DNA of 64,000 nt from an uncultured bacterium (lineage in GTDB: Bacteria; Bacillota; Negativicutes; Acidaminococcales; Acidaminococcaceae): contig CAJMQS010000005.1 of the NCBI GenBank assembly GCA_905215645.1, positions 1 to 64,000 of the forward strand. Direction: 5' to 3'. Of the stretch, positions 32,245 to 39,896 are shown one piece after another (the stretch's first letter is position 1; every line of letters starts with the position of its first letter). Made by a program: the position numbers and the translations under genes. The notes below the pieces were generated by a model. It did not search any database, was not told the DNA's origin, and saw nothing but the letters and a program-made list of their open reading frames with translations.

Positions 32245-32273
32245 TTGACAACAAAGCTGAGATGGTGTACTAT
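32245..32273 (+). promoter_or_regulatory. Promoter of the NAD(P)-binding protein gene
   Basis: TTGACA at 32245-32250 and TACTAT at 32268-32273 with a 17-bp spacer. The imperfect palindrome TGTACTATACA overlaps the -10 box and may be an operator. Confidence 0.7.
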
Positions 32274-32358
32274 ACATCATGTAAGAAGTAATAAAAAACA
32301 TTACAACAAAAAACGAACTGGTTTGAAGGGGCAAACCCTTCTGAAAGGAGACATTCAA

Positions 32359-32994
32359 ATGAAAAAGATTGCTGTTGTTGCTGCCAATGGACGTGTTGCC
32401 AAAAAGGTGATTGCCGAAGCACTGGAACGGGGAAATGAAGTGGTGGCTTTTGGCCGCCATGCCGAAAATGATACGTCTGCCAAAAACTACATCCGGAAAG
32501 ACATCCTGGATCTGACCCGGGAAGATTTGAGTGGGTTCGATGCGGTGGTGGATGCCTTCGGGGCCTGGGCTCCGGAAACCCTCTCCGGCCATTCCACCAC
32601 ACTGAAGCACCTGTGCGATGTACTTTCTGGAACAGATGTGCGGCTGGTGATTGTGGGCGGGGCCGGTTCCCTGTATCTGGACAAAGAGCACAAGACCCAG
32701 CTGGTGGAAAGCCCTGACTTTCCGGATGCCTTCAAACCCCTGGCCACGGCTATGGGCAAGGCGTTGGCGGAACTGCGCCAGAGAAAAGATGTGAAATGGA
32801 CCTATATCAGCCCCGCTGCTGATTTCCAGGCAGACGGAGAACGGACTGGCAAATACCTCCTGGCCGGAGAAAAACTGACGGTGAACTCCAAAGGGGAATC
32901 CATCATCTCCTACGCTGATTACGCCATCGCCCTGGTGGATGAAATCGAAAAAGGCAGCCACATCCAGCAGCGGATCTCCGTGGTGCGGGGGTAA
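32359..32994 (+). CDS. NAD(P)H-binding Rossmann-fold protein
   Basis: This 211-residue SDR-type NAD(P)-binding protein (NmrA/YwnB-like) starts KKIAVVAANGRVAKKVIAEAL, with a dinucleotide-binding loop altered from GxxGxxG to AANGRV, and carries LVIVGGAGSLYLD and WTYISPAADFQ. Start ATG 32359 has AAAGGAG 8 bases upstream. It is 38 bp before the SirTM gene and probably co-transcribed with it. Related proteins respond to oxidative stress, like SirTM operons. Confidence 0.82.
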   Translation: MKKIAVVAANGRVAKKVIAEALERGNEVVAFGRHAENDTSAKNYIRKDILDLTREDLSGFDAVVDAFGAWAPETLSGHSTTLKHLCDVLSGTDVRLVIVGGAGSLYLDKEHKTQLVESPDFPDAFKPLATAMGKALAELRQRKDVKWTYISPAADFQADGERTGKYLLAGEKLTVNSKGESIISYADYAIALVDEIEKGSHIQQRISVVRG

Positions 32995-33032
32995 TCTGGC
33001 AACACAGGAATTTTCTTAAAGGAGGGATGGAA

Positions 33033-33947
33033 ATGACGGGAAATATCACGGACGGAAGCATCGCCCTGCTGGGGGAGAAAATCTCCCAGGCAGAGGCCAT
33101 CCTCATTGGGGCCGGGGCTGGGCTGTCTACAGCGGCCGGGTTCACCTATTCCGGCAAACGGTTCCATCAGTGGTTCTTCGATTTTGAACAGGCCTATGGC
33201 ATCCGGGATATGTATTCCGGCGGTTTCTATCCCTTCCCCAGCCGGGAAAGCTACTGGGCCTGGTGGAGCCGGCAGATCTATCTGAACCGGTATGTGGATG
33301 CGCCCTTGCCGGTGTATCCCCAGCTGCTTGATCTGGTCCGGGGAAAGGAATATTTTGTCCTCACCACCAATGTGGACCATCAGTTTCAGCGGGCCGGGTT
33401 CGATAAAAAGCGGTTGTTCTACACTCAGGGGGATTACGGCCTCTTCCAGAAAGAACGGCCGGGCGGTCAACAGGAAACCTGGGACAACGAGGAACTGGTG
33501 TACCGGATGCTGGAAGCCCAGGGGTTCGTGAAAGACCGGGAAGGCCGGTACCAGGTGCCGGCTGACGGACATATCCGGAAAGCCATCCCTGCCGCATTGG
33601 TGCCCAAGGCTCCTGACGACGGGTCTCCTCTGGTGATGAACTTGCGCTGTGATGATACTTTCGTGGAGGATGCCGGATGGCACCGGGCGGCTGGGCAGTA
33701 TCACCGGTTCCTCCAGAAGGTCCGGGACAGAAAAATCCTTTATCTGGAACTGGGGGTGGGGATGAATACCCCGGTCATCATCAAATATCCCTTCTGGCAG
33801 CGGACGGCGGACAATCTCCAGAGCTTTTATGTGTGCATCAACCAAGGCGCTGCTTTCTGCCCGGACGAAATCCGCGGCCGGAGCCTGTGCCTGGACGGGG
33901 ATATTGCGGAGGTACTGGAAAAACTCGCGGAAAGGAAGGAGGCATGA
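33033..33947 (+). CDS. SirTM-type sirtuin (protein ADP-ribosyltransferase)
   Basis: This 304-residue Sir2-fold protein has the NAD-binding GAGAGLSTAAGF (residues 26-37) and the segment FVLTTNVDHQFQRAGF. It lacks the zinc-ribbon CxxC pairs of deacetylase sirtuins and has YTQGDYGLFQ and MNLRCDD as in the SirTM class. Those enzymes ADP-ribosylate a lipoylated carrier protein (GcvH-L) and occur next to a macrodomain protein, as here. Start 33033 has GGAGG 7 bases before; 33027 is too close to it. Neither LplA2 nor GcvH-L lies in this window, so the target must be elsewhere. Confidence 0.88.
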   Translation: MTGNITDGSIALLGEKISQAEAILIGAGAGLSTAAGFTYSGKRFHQWFFDFEQAYGIRDMYSGGFYPFPSRESYWAWWSRQIYLNRYVDAPLPVYPQLLDLVRGKEYFVLTTNVDHQFQRAGFDKKRLFYTQGDYGLFQKERPGGQQETWDNEELVYRMLEAQGFVKDREGRYQVPADGHIRKAIPAALVPKAPDDGSPLVMNLRCDDTFVEDAGWHRAAGQYHRFLQKVRDRKILYLELGVGMNTPVIIKYPFWQRTADNLQSFYVCINQGAAFCPDEIRGRSLCLDGDIAEVLEKLAERKEA

Positions 33948-33949
33948 CC

Positions 33950-34735
33950 ATGGAACAGGAAGAACGGAGGATTTGGCTGATCCGCCAGCTCCAACAGGAA
34001 ATGCCGGAATATGCCGGGATCCCCCTGCCGGAAGATCCGGAAGGCCAGTGGCAGCTGTTCCGAGGGCTGTGCAATCTGCGGCCGCCCCGGAAGGCTTCCC
34101 GGGAATTCCTGGAAGTCCAGGATGCTTTCCTCCAGAAAATGACCCGGGAAAAAGGGATTGTACTGCTGGACAGCTTGCATCCTTCCCAGCTTGACAGCCG
34201 GCTTTTCCTCTGGCAGGGGGATATCACTCGGCTCCAGGCCGATGCCATCGTGAATGCGGCCAACAGCCAGCTGCTGGGCTGCTTCCGGCCCAACCACAAC
34301 TGCATCGACAACCTGATCCAGACCATGGCCGGGGTCCAGCTCCGGTATGCCTGCTGGGAGCTGATGGAGGAGCAGGGGTGCCCGGAGCCCACAGGACGGG
34401 CCAAAATCACCAAGGGATACAATCTGCCGGCCCGGTATGTGCTCCATACGGTAGGGCCCATCGTCCAGGGAAAAGTCACAGGACGGGACCGGCAGCTGCT
34501 GGCTTCCTGCTACAGATCCTGTCTGGAACTGGCGGATGCTTCTGGGCTCTGCAGCATCGCTTTCTGCTGCATTTCTACCGGTATCTTCGGTTATCCTCCT
34601 GAAGAAGCAGCACCGGTGGCAGTGGGGACTGTCCGGGAATATCTGAAAACACACCCGGACTCTGTTCTGGAGAAAATCGTCTTTGATGTCTATCTGGATC
34701 GGGATAGGATCCTCTATGGGAGGTCCCTGGGCTGA
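33950..34735 (+). CDS. Zinc macrodomain protein-ADP-ribose hydrolase (SirTM partner)
   Basis: This 261-residue macrodomain protein of the SirTM-linked group has DAIVNAANSQLLG for ADP-ribose and the zinc motif C111-FRPN-H116-N-C118-IDN. The remaining macrodomain loop, CCISTGIFGYPPEEAA, is intact. An N-terminal helical extension of about 85 residues precedes the fold, as in other members. It removes ADP-ribose placed by SirTM. The start is ATG 33950, with GGAGG 7 bases upstream; the gap after the sirtuin stop is 2 bp. Confidence 0.93.
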   Translation: MEQEERRIWLIRQLQQEMPEYAGIPLPEDPEGQWQLFRGLCNLRPPRKASREFLEVQDAFLQKMTREKGIVLLDSLHPSQLDSRLFLWQGDITRLQADAIVNAANSQLLGCFRPNHNCIDNLIQTMAGVQLRYACWELMEEQGCPEPTGRAKITKGYNLPARYVLHTVGPIVQGKVTGRDRQLLASCYRSCLELADASGLCSIAFCCISTGIFGYPPEEAAPVAVGTVREYLKTHPDSVLEKIVFDVYLDRDRILYGRSLG

Positions 34736-34752
34736 CTTGCAGACTTTTCTCG

Positions 34753-34867
34753 TTGACACGCCCCTAGGTATCTGGTAGGATATACGAGCAAAGAAAATAA
34801 GGGCTATGGTTGGAGCCGGCTGGTGAAACAGCAAAATCGACGCAGTGCGGGAGCATTGCGTCTTTTT
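34753..34867 (+). promoter_or_regulatory. Promoter and leader with premature terminator before the Sel1-MBL gene
   Basis: TTGACA at 34753-34758 and TAGGAT at 34776-34781 (17 bp) start a leader with hairpins GGCT/AGCC (34802-34817) and GCTG/CAGC (34819-34832). It ends in an intrinsic terminator: GACGCAGTGC (34839-34848), loop GGGA, GCATTGCGTC and TCTTTTT. The gene starts 43 bases further on. The arrangement is that of an attenuator or riboswitch; no known class matches by eye. Confidence 0.65.
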
Positions 34868-34910
34868 CTTTATCCACCAGAAATCCCTTGAGAAAGAAGG
34901 AATGATCGTC

Positions 34911-36530
34911 ATGAACCGTTTGCAGAAATCCCTGATCCTGGCACTGGGATGTGCCAGCCCTTTTCTTTTCCAGCTCCCTGCAGGGGCCCAGTCCTATGTA
35001 GCTCCCAGTTTCCATCAGGAAGGCAGGTGGCACAGTGTGACTGCCAAGCTGCTCCTGGATGAGGGGATACAGGCTTACCAGCAGGGCGATTATCCCCGGG
35101 CCCTGACCTGGTTCCGGAAGGCGGATGCCAAAGGCCATGGAAAAGCCTCCCGGTATATAGGGCTGTGTTATGAAAACGGACTGGGGGTGGACCAGGATTT
35201 CCAGGAAGCGGTGGAATGGTATCAGAAAGCGGCTGACAAGGGAGATATCACCGGAGCTTATCTATTGGCCCGATGCTTTGAAAAGGGAAACGGCATTCCT
35301 CAGGATCTGGCCCTGGCCCATAAGTACTACCAGCAGTCCGCCCAGCGGGGAGACATCATCGCGGCTCCAGCTATGACTGCTCTGGGGAGACTGGCAGAAC
35401 AGGGAGTGGGAGAATCCAAAGATCCGGCTCAGGCCCAAAAATGGTACGCCAAAGCTGATGCAGCCGGATATGCCCCGGCCCATGAAGCCCTGACGAAACT
35501 CTTGGGACGGGAACCAGCCGTCCATACGCCCAGGGTCCTGACCGAACGGGTCGTTCCTGGCAGCAGCCGGGACCTGGCGGATGGAGTCACCCGCCTGGAC
35601 GTGACCCATATCTGGACGCCGGTCCAGTCCATTGATTTTTCTTCTAAGCACAATGTGCTGATCCAGAATCCCGACGGCACTACCGTGCCCATGGACCAGC
35701 CCTGGTTCGCTTCCACCCAAATAGCCCCGGGCACCTGGCAGATACGCAGCGACGGGGACTACTGCTACCTGCTGGAAGGGGACAGCCTGGCGGTGATGAT
35801 CGACTGCGGCTACGGGGCCGGGAATATCCGCCAGTATGCCCAGACTCTTACGTCAAAACCGGTGAAGTACGTGATCAATACCCACTACCATTTCGACCAT
35901 ACGGCCAATGATGCCTACTTCGATGCCGCTTTCATGACAGCGGAAAGCGTGGACTATGCTACCATTCCCTATGCCAGTTTCCAGGGGGTTTCCTTCCCCC
36001 GGGACTATCCGGTGATCACCGTCCCAAACGGATACAAACTGGATCTAGGGAACCGGGAACTGGACATCCTGACCCTGCCCCATTCCAATCATACCCTGGG
36101 CGGTCTCCTGGTCCTGGACCCTTCTCGGAAGATCCTCTTCACCGGAGATGAATTCCTGGGAAACAATAAAGTGGATCTGAACATCTCCCTGGAGGATTTT
36201 GCCGCCAACATGGAACGGATCGGCGCTGTCCGCAGCCAATTCGACGTCATGTACGGAGGTCCTGGGAAGAAGGACGCAAGCGTGTTCGATGCCTATGCGG
36301 CTGCCGCCCAGGCAGGCCTGGATCCCGACTTGAAAACAGGACTTTCTTCCAGCACCGGTTTCAAGCCCCAGCCTGCGGCTCCCGCCCAAGGCACGGTGGT
36401 CTACAAACGAGGCTGGGTACGGCCCGGAGATGGTACCTTCAACGCTCCGGAACCTGTGATCCGGGGCATCCGCCGATCTTTTACCGTGAACGGATTCCAG
36501 GTGAATTTCACGGAACCTGAAAAAAAATAA
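34911..36530 (+). CDS. Exported Sel1-repeat / metallo-beta-lactamase fold fusion
   Basis: This 539-residue protein has a signal peptide (MNRLQKSLILALGCASPFLF... AGAQ). Three to four Sel1-like repeats follow (about residues 45-185, e.g. ARCFEKGNGIPQDLALAHKYYQ). A metallo-beta-lactamase domain (about residues 250-470) has the zinc motif HYHFDH and GDEFLGNN. The C-terminus adds a short Pro-rich tail. MBL enzymes hydrolyse esters, amides or lactones; Sel1 repeats mediate protein contacts, so it may act on a partner-bound substrate in the periplasm. I prefer ATG 34911 because the signal peptide begins there. A leader terminator precedes it. Confidence 0.88.
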   Translation: MNRLQKSLILALGCASPFLFQLPAGAQSYVAPSFHQEGRWHSVTAKLLLDEGIQAYQQGDYPRALTWFRKADAKGHGKASRYIGLCYENGLGVDQDFQEAVEWYQKAADKGDITGAYLLARCFEKGNGIPQDLALAHKYYQQSAQRGDIIAAPAMTALGRLAEQGVGESKDPAQAQKWYAKADAAGYAPAHEALTKLLGREPAVHTPRVLTERVVPGSSRDLADGVTRLDVTHIWTPVQSIDFSSKHNVLIQNPDGTTVPMDQPWFASTQIAPGTWQIRSDGDYCYLLEGDSLAVMIDCGYGAGNIRQYAQTLTSKPVKYVINTHYHFDHTANDAYFDAAFMTAESVDYATIPYASFQGVSFPRDYPVITVPNGYKLDLGNRELDILTLPHSNHTLGGLLVLDPSRKILFTGDEFLGNNKVDLNISLEDFAANMERIGAVRSQFDVMYGGPGKKDASVFDAYAAAAQAGLDPDLKTGLSSSTGFKPQPAAPAQGTVVYKRGWVRPGDGTFNAPEPVIRGIRRSFTVNGFQVNFTEPEKK

Positions 36531-36538
36531 AAAAGACC

Positions 36539-36567
36539 TTGCATCTTTTGAGACACTCTGCTATAAT
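36539..36567 (+). promoter_or_regulatory. Promoter of tRNA-Arg
   Basis: TTGCAT at 36539-36544 and TATAAT at 36562-36567 with a 17-bp spacer, 18 bases before the tRNA. Confidence 0.75.
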
Positions 36568-36585
36568 AAAATTCGTTCGGTAAAC

Positions 36586-36660
36586 ACGCCCGTAGCTCAG
36601 TGGATAGAGCAACGGCCTCCGGAGCCGTGTGCGGTGGTTCGATTCCACTCGGGCGTACCA
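36586..36660 (+). tRNA. tRNA-Arg (CCG)
   Basis: A 75-base cloverleaf with acceptor ACGCCCG pairing with CGGGCGT, anticodon CCG in ACGGCCTCCGGAGCCGT, T-loop GGTTCGATTCC and encoded CCA. It reads CGG, a codon used very heavily throughout this window. Confidence 0.96.
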
Positions 36661-36670
36661 TGCAAAACTT

Positions 36671-36707
36671 ACCTCATAGTTCGCGTCAGCGGGGTATGAG
36701 GTTTTTT
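36671..36707 (+). terminator. tRNA-Arg terminator
   Basis: ACCTCATA (36671-36678) pairs with TATGAGGT (36695-36702) and is followed by six T. Confidence 0.88.
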
Positions 36708-36818
36708 GTTGCTTTGGGCTCTTTTTCAGTTAACCGGGCTAAAGAAAAAGTGGTATAATAAACAAGTTGTCAATCCATGGAGAAATGATTTTCCATGAGG
36801 GAGAAAAGAGGTTATGCC

Positions 36819-37241
36819 GTGGTTAGTATCACAGATCGTGTGCGCTTTTCAGAAACTGATTTGATGGCCGTGGTCCATCATACCAATTATCTGCGCTGGT
36901 TCGAAATGGGGCGTGTGGCCTATTTCCGGCAGGCAGGCATCGACCTGAATCAGCTGCGGGAAGCTGGCTATATGGTCCCGATCGTCGAAGTCCAATGCAA
37001 ATACCGCCAGTCCGCCCGGTTCGATGATGTGTATGAGATCCAGACTACACTGACGGCCTGCAGCCGGGCCATGATCCGGTTCAGCTACCGGATCCTCCGG
37101 AAGGCGGATGGAGCCCTGCTGGCCGAAGGCAGTTCCAAGAATGCCTTTGTGAACCTGGAGGGGAAAGTGGAACGGCTGACATCCGAGTATTATGAAAAAC
37201 TGCAGCAGCTGGCTGCACAAGAAAGGGAGATCCAAGCATGA
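36819..37241 (+). CDS. Acyl-CoA thioesterase (YbgC/4HBT hot-dog fold)
   Basis: This 140-residue 4-hydroxybenzoyl-CoA-thioesterase-like protein has the active-site pattern RFSETDLMAVVHHTNYLRWFEMGR, with the catalytic Asp, and VEVQCKYRQSARFDD. GTG 36819 is preferred (AGAGG 7 bases upstream); ATG 36795 gives 148 residues and has GGAGA 11 bases before it, so it stays possible. A promoter -10 TATAAT lies at 36754-36759. It overlaps the next gene by 4 bp. It hydrolyses short or branched acyl-CoA; the real substrate is unknown. Confidence 0.88.
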   Translation: MVSITDRVRFSETDLMAVVHHTNYLRWFEMGRVAYFRQAGIDLNQLREAGYMVPIVEVQCKYRQSARFDDVYEIQTTLTACSRAMIRFSYRILRKADGALLAEGSSKNAFVNLEGKVERLTSEYYEKLQQLAAQEREIQA

Positions 37242-37777
37242 TCAATGTGATTTTACTGATTCTGGGGCTGTGCGTCCTGGGCCTTTTGGTGATGATCGTT
37301 TACGCCGCCCTGAAGCCCACCGATGCAACCCGCGTGGTGGTGGAAGAAAAGACACCGCTGAAACTGGAGCATCTGGACCATGACAAGGCCGTGATGTCTT
37401 TTGAGGTGCCTCTCCGGAACAAGAGCCCGGAAAGCGCTGCAGTGACCGATTGTTTCGTCCGTCCCTATCTGCCCCAGGAACAGTTCCCCGATGCCTGGTG
37501 CACCGGCAATGTGGAAAAAAGCGACCGGCGCCGGAATGACCATTATTTCGAAGCCCTGGTGCTGAAGGAATGGTCCGAATGGACGCTGATCGTTACCCTG
37601 ACCCTCCGGGCCCGGAACGGCAAGGACATGCGGGAAATCCTGAACCGGATGGTGGATATGGATGCGGCCATCTTCGTCTGCGGGGTAGGCCGGAAAGCCC
37701 ATTATGTGCGGAAATATTTCTTCACCGTCTTTGCGGATGAAATGAAAAAATTGGCAGGGGGTGCCTACAATGGCTGA
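37238..37777 (+). CDS. Membrane-anchored protein of unknown function
   Basis: This 179-residue protein has one N-terminal membrane segment (INVILLILGLCVLGLLVMIVYAAL) and a soluble domain of about 150 residues rich in charged residues and one CFVRPYLPQEQFPDAWC pair of cysteines. It overlaps both the thioesterase (4 bp) and the following ligase-like gene (8 bp), so the three are translationally linked. I do not recognise the family. Confidence 0.75.
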   Translation: MINVILLILGLCVLGLLVMIVYAALKPTDATRVVVEEKTPLKLEHLDHDKAVMSFEVPLRNKSPESAAVTDCFVRPYLPQEQFPDAWCTGNVEKSDRRRNDHYFEALVLKEWSEWTLIVTLTLRARNGKDMREILNRMVDMDAAIFVCGVGRKAHYVRKYFFTVFADEMKKLAGGAYNG

Positions 37778-38414
37778 GAAATATGAAATCATTCCCATTC
37801 CGACCCGGATCCTCACCGTCCATGACAATATCGTAGATGCGGTACGGGAATTCGGCGGCGACAAGATCGGTCCCCGGGACGTGGTCTGTGTAGCAGAAAG
37901 TGTGGTGGCCATCACCCAGAACCGGGCCATCCGTCCGGAAACCCTGAAGATTTCCTTTGCAGCCAAGGTCCTGAGCCAGCTCTTCCCTGGGGTGGGGAGC
38001 ATCGGGAACTGGTCTGCCATGCAGAGCCTCCTCAACGAATCCGGCACCTTGAAAGTGCTCTTTGCGGTGGTGGTGGGCTTCTTCGCCAAATGCCTGGGCA
38101 AGAACGGGGTGTTCTACCAGCTGGGCGGAGAACAGGCCCGGCTCATCGATGACATCACCGGTACCATGCCTCCCTATGACAAGCACATCGTCCTGGGCCC
38201 CAAGAACCCAGTGCGGGTGTCAGAGAGCATCAAGGAAGGGCTGGGCTGCTTCGGCGCCGCTGTGGCGGACGTGAACGACCTGAAACGGTCCTGCTGCCTG
38301 GGCTGCACCAAAGGGGTGGATCCCCGTCTGGTGGAAAAGATCCTCATCGACAACCCCTTCGGCAATGACAGCCAGAAGACGCCGATCTGTGTGATCAAGA
38401 ATTACATCGATTAA
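37770..38414 (+). CDS. Coenzyme F420-0:gamma-glutamyl-ligase-like protein (CofE family)
   Basis: This 214-residue protein of the CofE-like fold starts YEIIPIPTRILTVHDNIVDAVREFGGDKIGPRDVVCVAESVVAITQNR, with GGEQARLIDDITGTMPPYDKHIVLGP in the middle and a cluster of cysteines (SCCLGCTKG). CofE adds glutamates to F420-0, but other F420 genes are not expected here and none is seen. Many anaerobes carry such CofE-like proteins of unknown substrate. ATG 37770 is chosen, downstream of GGGGGTG; it overlaps the preceding gene. Confidence 0.82.
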   Translation: MAEKYEIIPIPTRILTVHDNIVDAVREFGGDKIGPRDVVCVAESVVAITQNRAIRPETLKISFAAKVLSQLFPGVGSIGNWSAMQSLLNESGTLKVLFAVVVGFFAKCLGKNGVFYQLGGEQARLIDDITGTMPPYDKHIVLGPKNPVRVSESIKEGLGCFGAAVADVNDLKRSCCLGCTKGVDPRLVEKILIDNPFGNDSQKTPICVIKNYID

Positions 38415-38671
38415 GCAGCAAAGCTACTTAATCGATGCAGTCAGAAGTCGGAAGTCTGGAGCCCAATGATAAATTTGCAGGCAAATTTTTGAATGTGTAA
38501 ATCGGAATCGTAGGGGTTGTACGCCGAACAGCCCGCTAAATCATCGATTGACCGTGCATAGAGCGGGCCGCCGGGCTTGCGGCCCTTACGGTTTTATATA
38601 ATCAACAGAACCTGGCCGCCAAGCCAGGTTCTGTCCTGAGGCTTCCGACTTCAGGCTCCTGACTTACGACT
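38406..38671 (+). repeat. Palindrome-rich intergenic element (family C)
   Basis: Several perfect palindromes are stacked here: ATCGATTAAG/CTTAATCGAT (38406-38436, including the stop codon of the ligase-like gene); GAAGTCGGAAG near 38442 with CTTCCGACTTC at 38642-38652; GCCCGCT/AGCGGGC around 38538-38575; and CAGAACCTGGC/GCCAGGTTCTG (38606-38633). The outer inverted repeats enclose about 210 bp, like a non-coding mobile element. No gene is seen in the 368 bp between the two coding regions. Confidence 0.6.
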
Positions 38672-38672
38672 T

Positions 38673-38705
38673 AAAAAGCTGTTGCGCAGGCAACAGCTTT
38701 TTTTA
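38673..38705 (+). terminator. Terminator upstream of rdgB
   Basis: AAAAAGCTGTTGC pairs with GCAACAGCTTTTT around loop GCAG, followed by a T-run. It separates the thioesterase operon and element C from rdgB. Confidence 0.88.
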
Positions 38706-38782
38706 TAAATGGAACTTTTTCCTCTGGATTTATCCCCTCACAACAGTTACAATAACAGTTGTAGAAAAGGTAGGTGAAATTG

Positions 38783-39376
38783 ATGTTGGAAGTTGTAATC
38801 GCAACCCACAATCTGGGCAAAGTAGAGGAATTCAAGTCGCTGATGGATGAACTCGGCATCACCTTTACCTGCCTCAGCGATTATCCGCCTCTCCCAGAAC
38901 CGGAGGAAACAGGACGGACCTTTGCAGCCAATGCCCGGCTGAAAGCACGGTATTATGCCAAGGCCCTGGGAAAGATCTGCCTGGCTGACGATTCCGGGCT
39001 GGAGGTACTGAGCCTGAAGGGAGCCCCTGGTGTCCGGTCCGCCCGCTATGCGGGAGAAAAAGCCACGGACGAAGAGAACAACAATCTGCTCCTGGCCAAT
39101 ATGAAGATGCAGGTCCGGAGGAACTGTCGGTTCTTCTGCGCCTTGGCCATGGCCAATCCGGAAGGGCGGATCCTGGCAGAAAGTGCTGGGATCTGTGACG
39201 GAATCCTGCTCCATGAACCCCATGGGACCAATGGATTCGGGTATGATCCCCTGTTCTGGTCCACGGAACTCCACAAACCCCTGGGGGAGGCCACCCTGGA
39301 AGAAAAGAATGGCATCAGCCACCGGGCCAAAGCCATCCGGAAGCTGGTGAACCAATGGAAAAGGATGAACAAATGA
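38783..39376 (+). CDS. rdgB: XTP/dITP pyrophosphatase (RdgB/HAM1)
   Basis: This 197-residue enzyme removes non-canonical purine triphosphates (ITP, XTP). The N-terminal VVIATHNLGKVEEF, catalytic LADDSGLEV, and GFGYDPLF plus SHRAKAIRKL at the C-terminus are all present. ATG 38783 has GGTAGG 8 bases upstream. The last codon overlaps the next start. Confidence 0.95.
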   Translation: MLEVVIATHNLGKVEEFKSLMDELGITFTCLSDYPPLPEPEETGRTFAANARLKARYYAKALGKICLADDSGLEVLSLKGAPGVRSARYAGEKATDEENNNLLLANMKMQVRRNCRFFCALAMANPEGRILAESAGICDGILLHEPHGTNGFGYDPLFWSTELHKPLGEATLEEKNGISHRAKAIRKLVNQWKRMNK

Positions 39377-39855
39377 AAATCGGCGTGGTCAGCGATACCC
39401 ATGGGGACCTCCATGCCCTGGAAGCCGTCCTGGATCAGGCCGGGGAAGTGGACCTGTGGCTCCACGCCGGAGATTACAGCCAGGATGCCCCTTACATCGA
39501 AGAGGCTACGGGGATCCCGGTCTATGCGGTCTGCGGCAACTGTGACAGCTATGAGGACCGGGCTCCGGCGGAACTGGTGACGAAACAGTTGGGCTTCACC
39601 CTGGCCATGACCCACGGCCACCGGTATATCCGATACAACGACTGGAGCCGGCTGCTGTACTGGGGAGAAGAAAAGAAGGCGGATGTGGTGATTTTCGGCC
39701 ACATCCATGTGCCGGTGAACCGGGAAGAAGACGGGATCCTCTTGATCAATCCAGGAAGTCCCAGCCGGCCCCGGAACGGGGTGCCCAGTTTCGGCATCCT
39801 GACCCTAGAGGCGGGGAAAAAACCGGTGTTTGAAGTGCAGGCAATGAAAGGATGA
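39373..39855 (+). CDS. YfcE/MJ0936-type metallophosphoesterase
   Basis: This 160-residue calcineurin-like phosphoesterase has metal motifs VSDTHGDLHAL, HAGDYS, VCGNCD, THGHR and FGHIHVP. It is typically partnered with RdgB, as in many Firmicutes. ATG 39373 overlaps the rdgB stop by 4 bp and has AAGGA upstream. Members hydrolyse phosphodiesters; the physiological substrate is unknown. Confidence 0.92.
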   Translation: MKIGVVSDTHGDLHALEAVLDQAGEVDLWLHAGDYSQDAPYIEEATGIPVYAVCGNCDSYEDRAPAELVTKQLGFTLAMTHGHRYIRYNDWSRLLYWGEEKKADVVIFGHIHVPVNREEDGILLINPGSPSRPRNGVPSFGILTLEAGKKPVFEVQAMKG

Positions 39856-39896
39856 AAAGCTTGCTGGATACTGCAAGGTGAAAGGAGCCGAGAGAA

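Noticed and set aside
34790..34867. Fluoride or preQ1 riboswitch in the leader of the Sel1-MBL gene
   Set aside because: GGGCTATGGT is reminiscent of the fluoride motif start, but the conserved loops and pseudoknot partners are not there.
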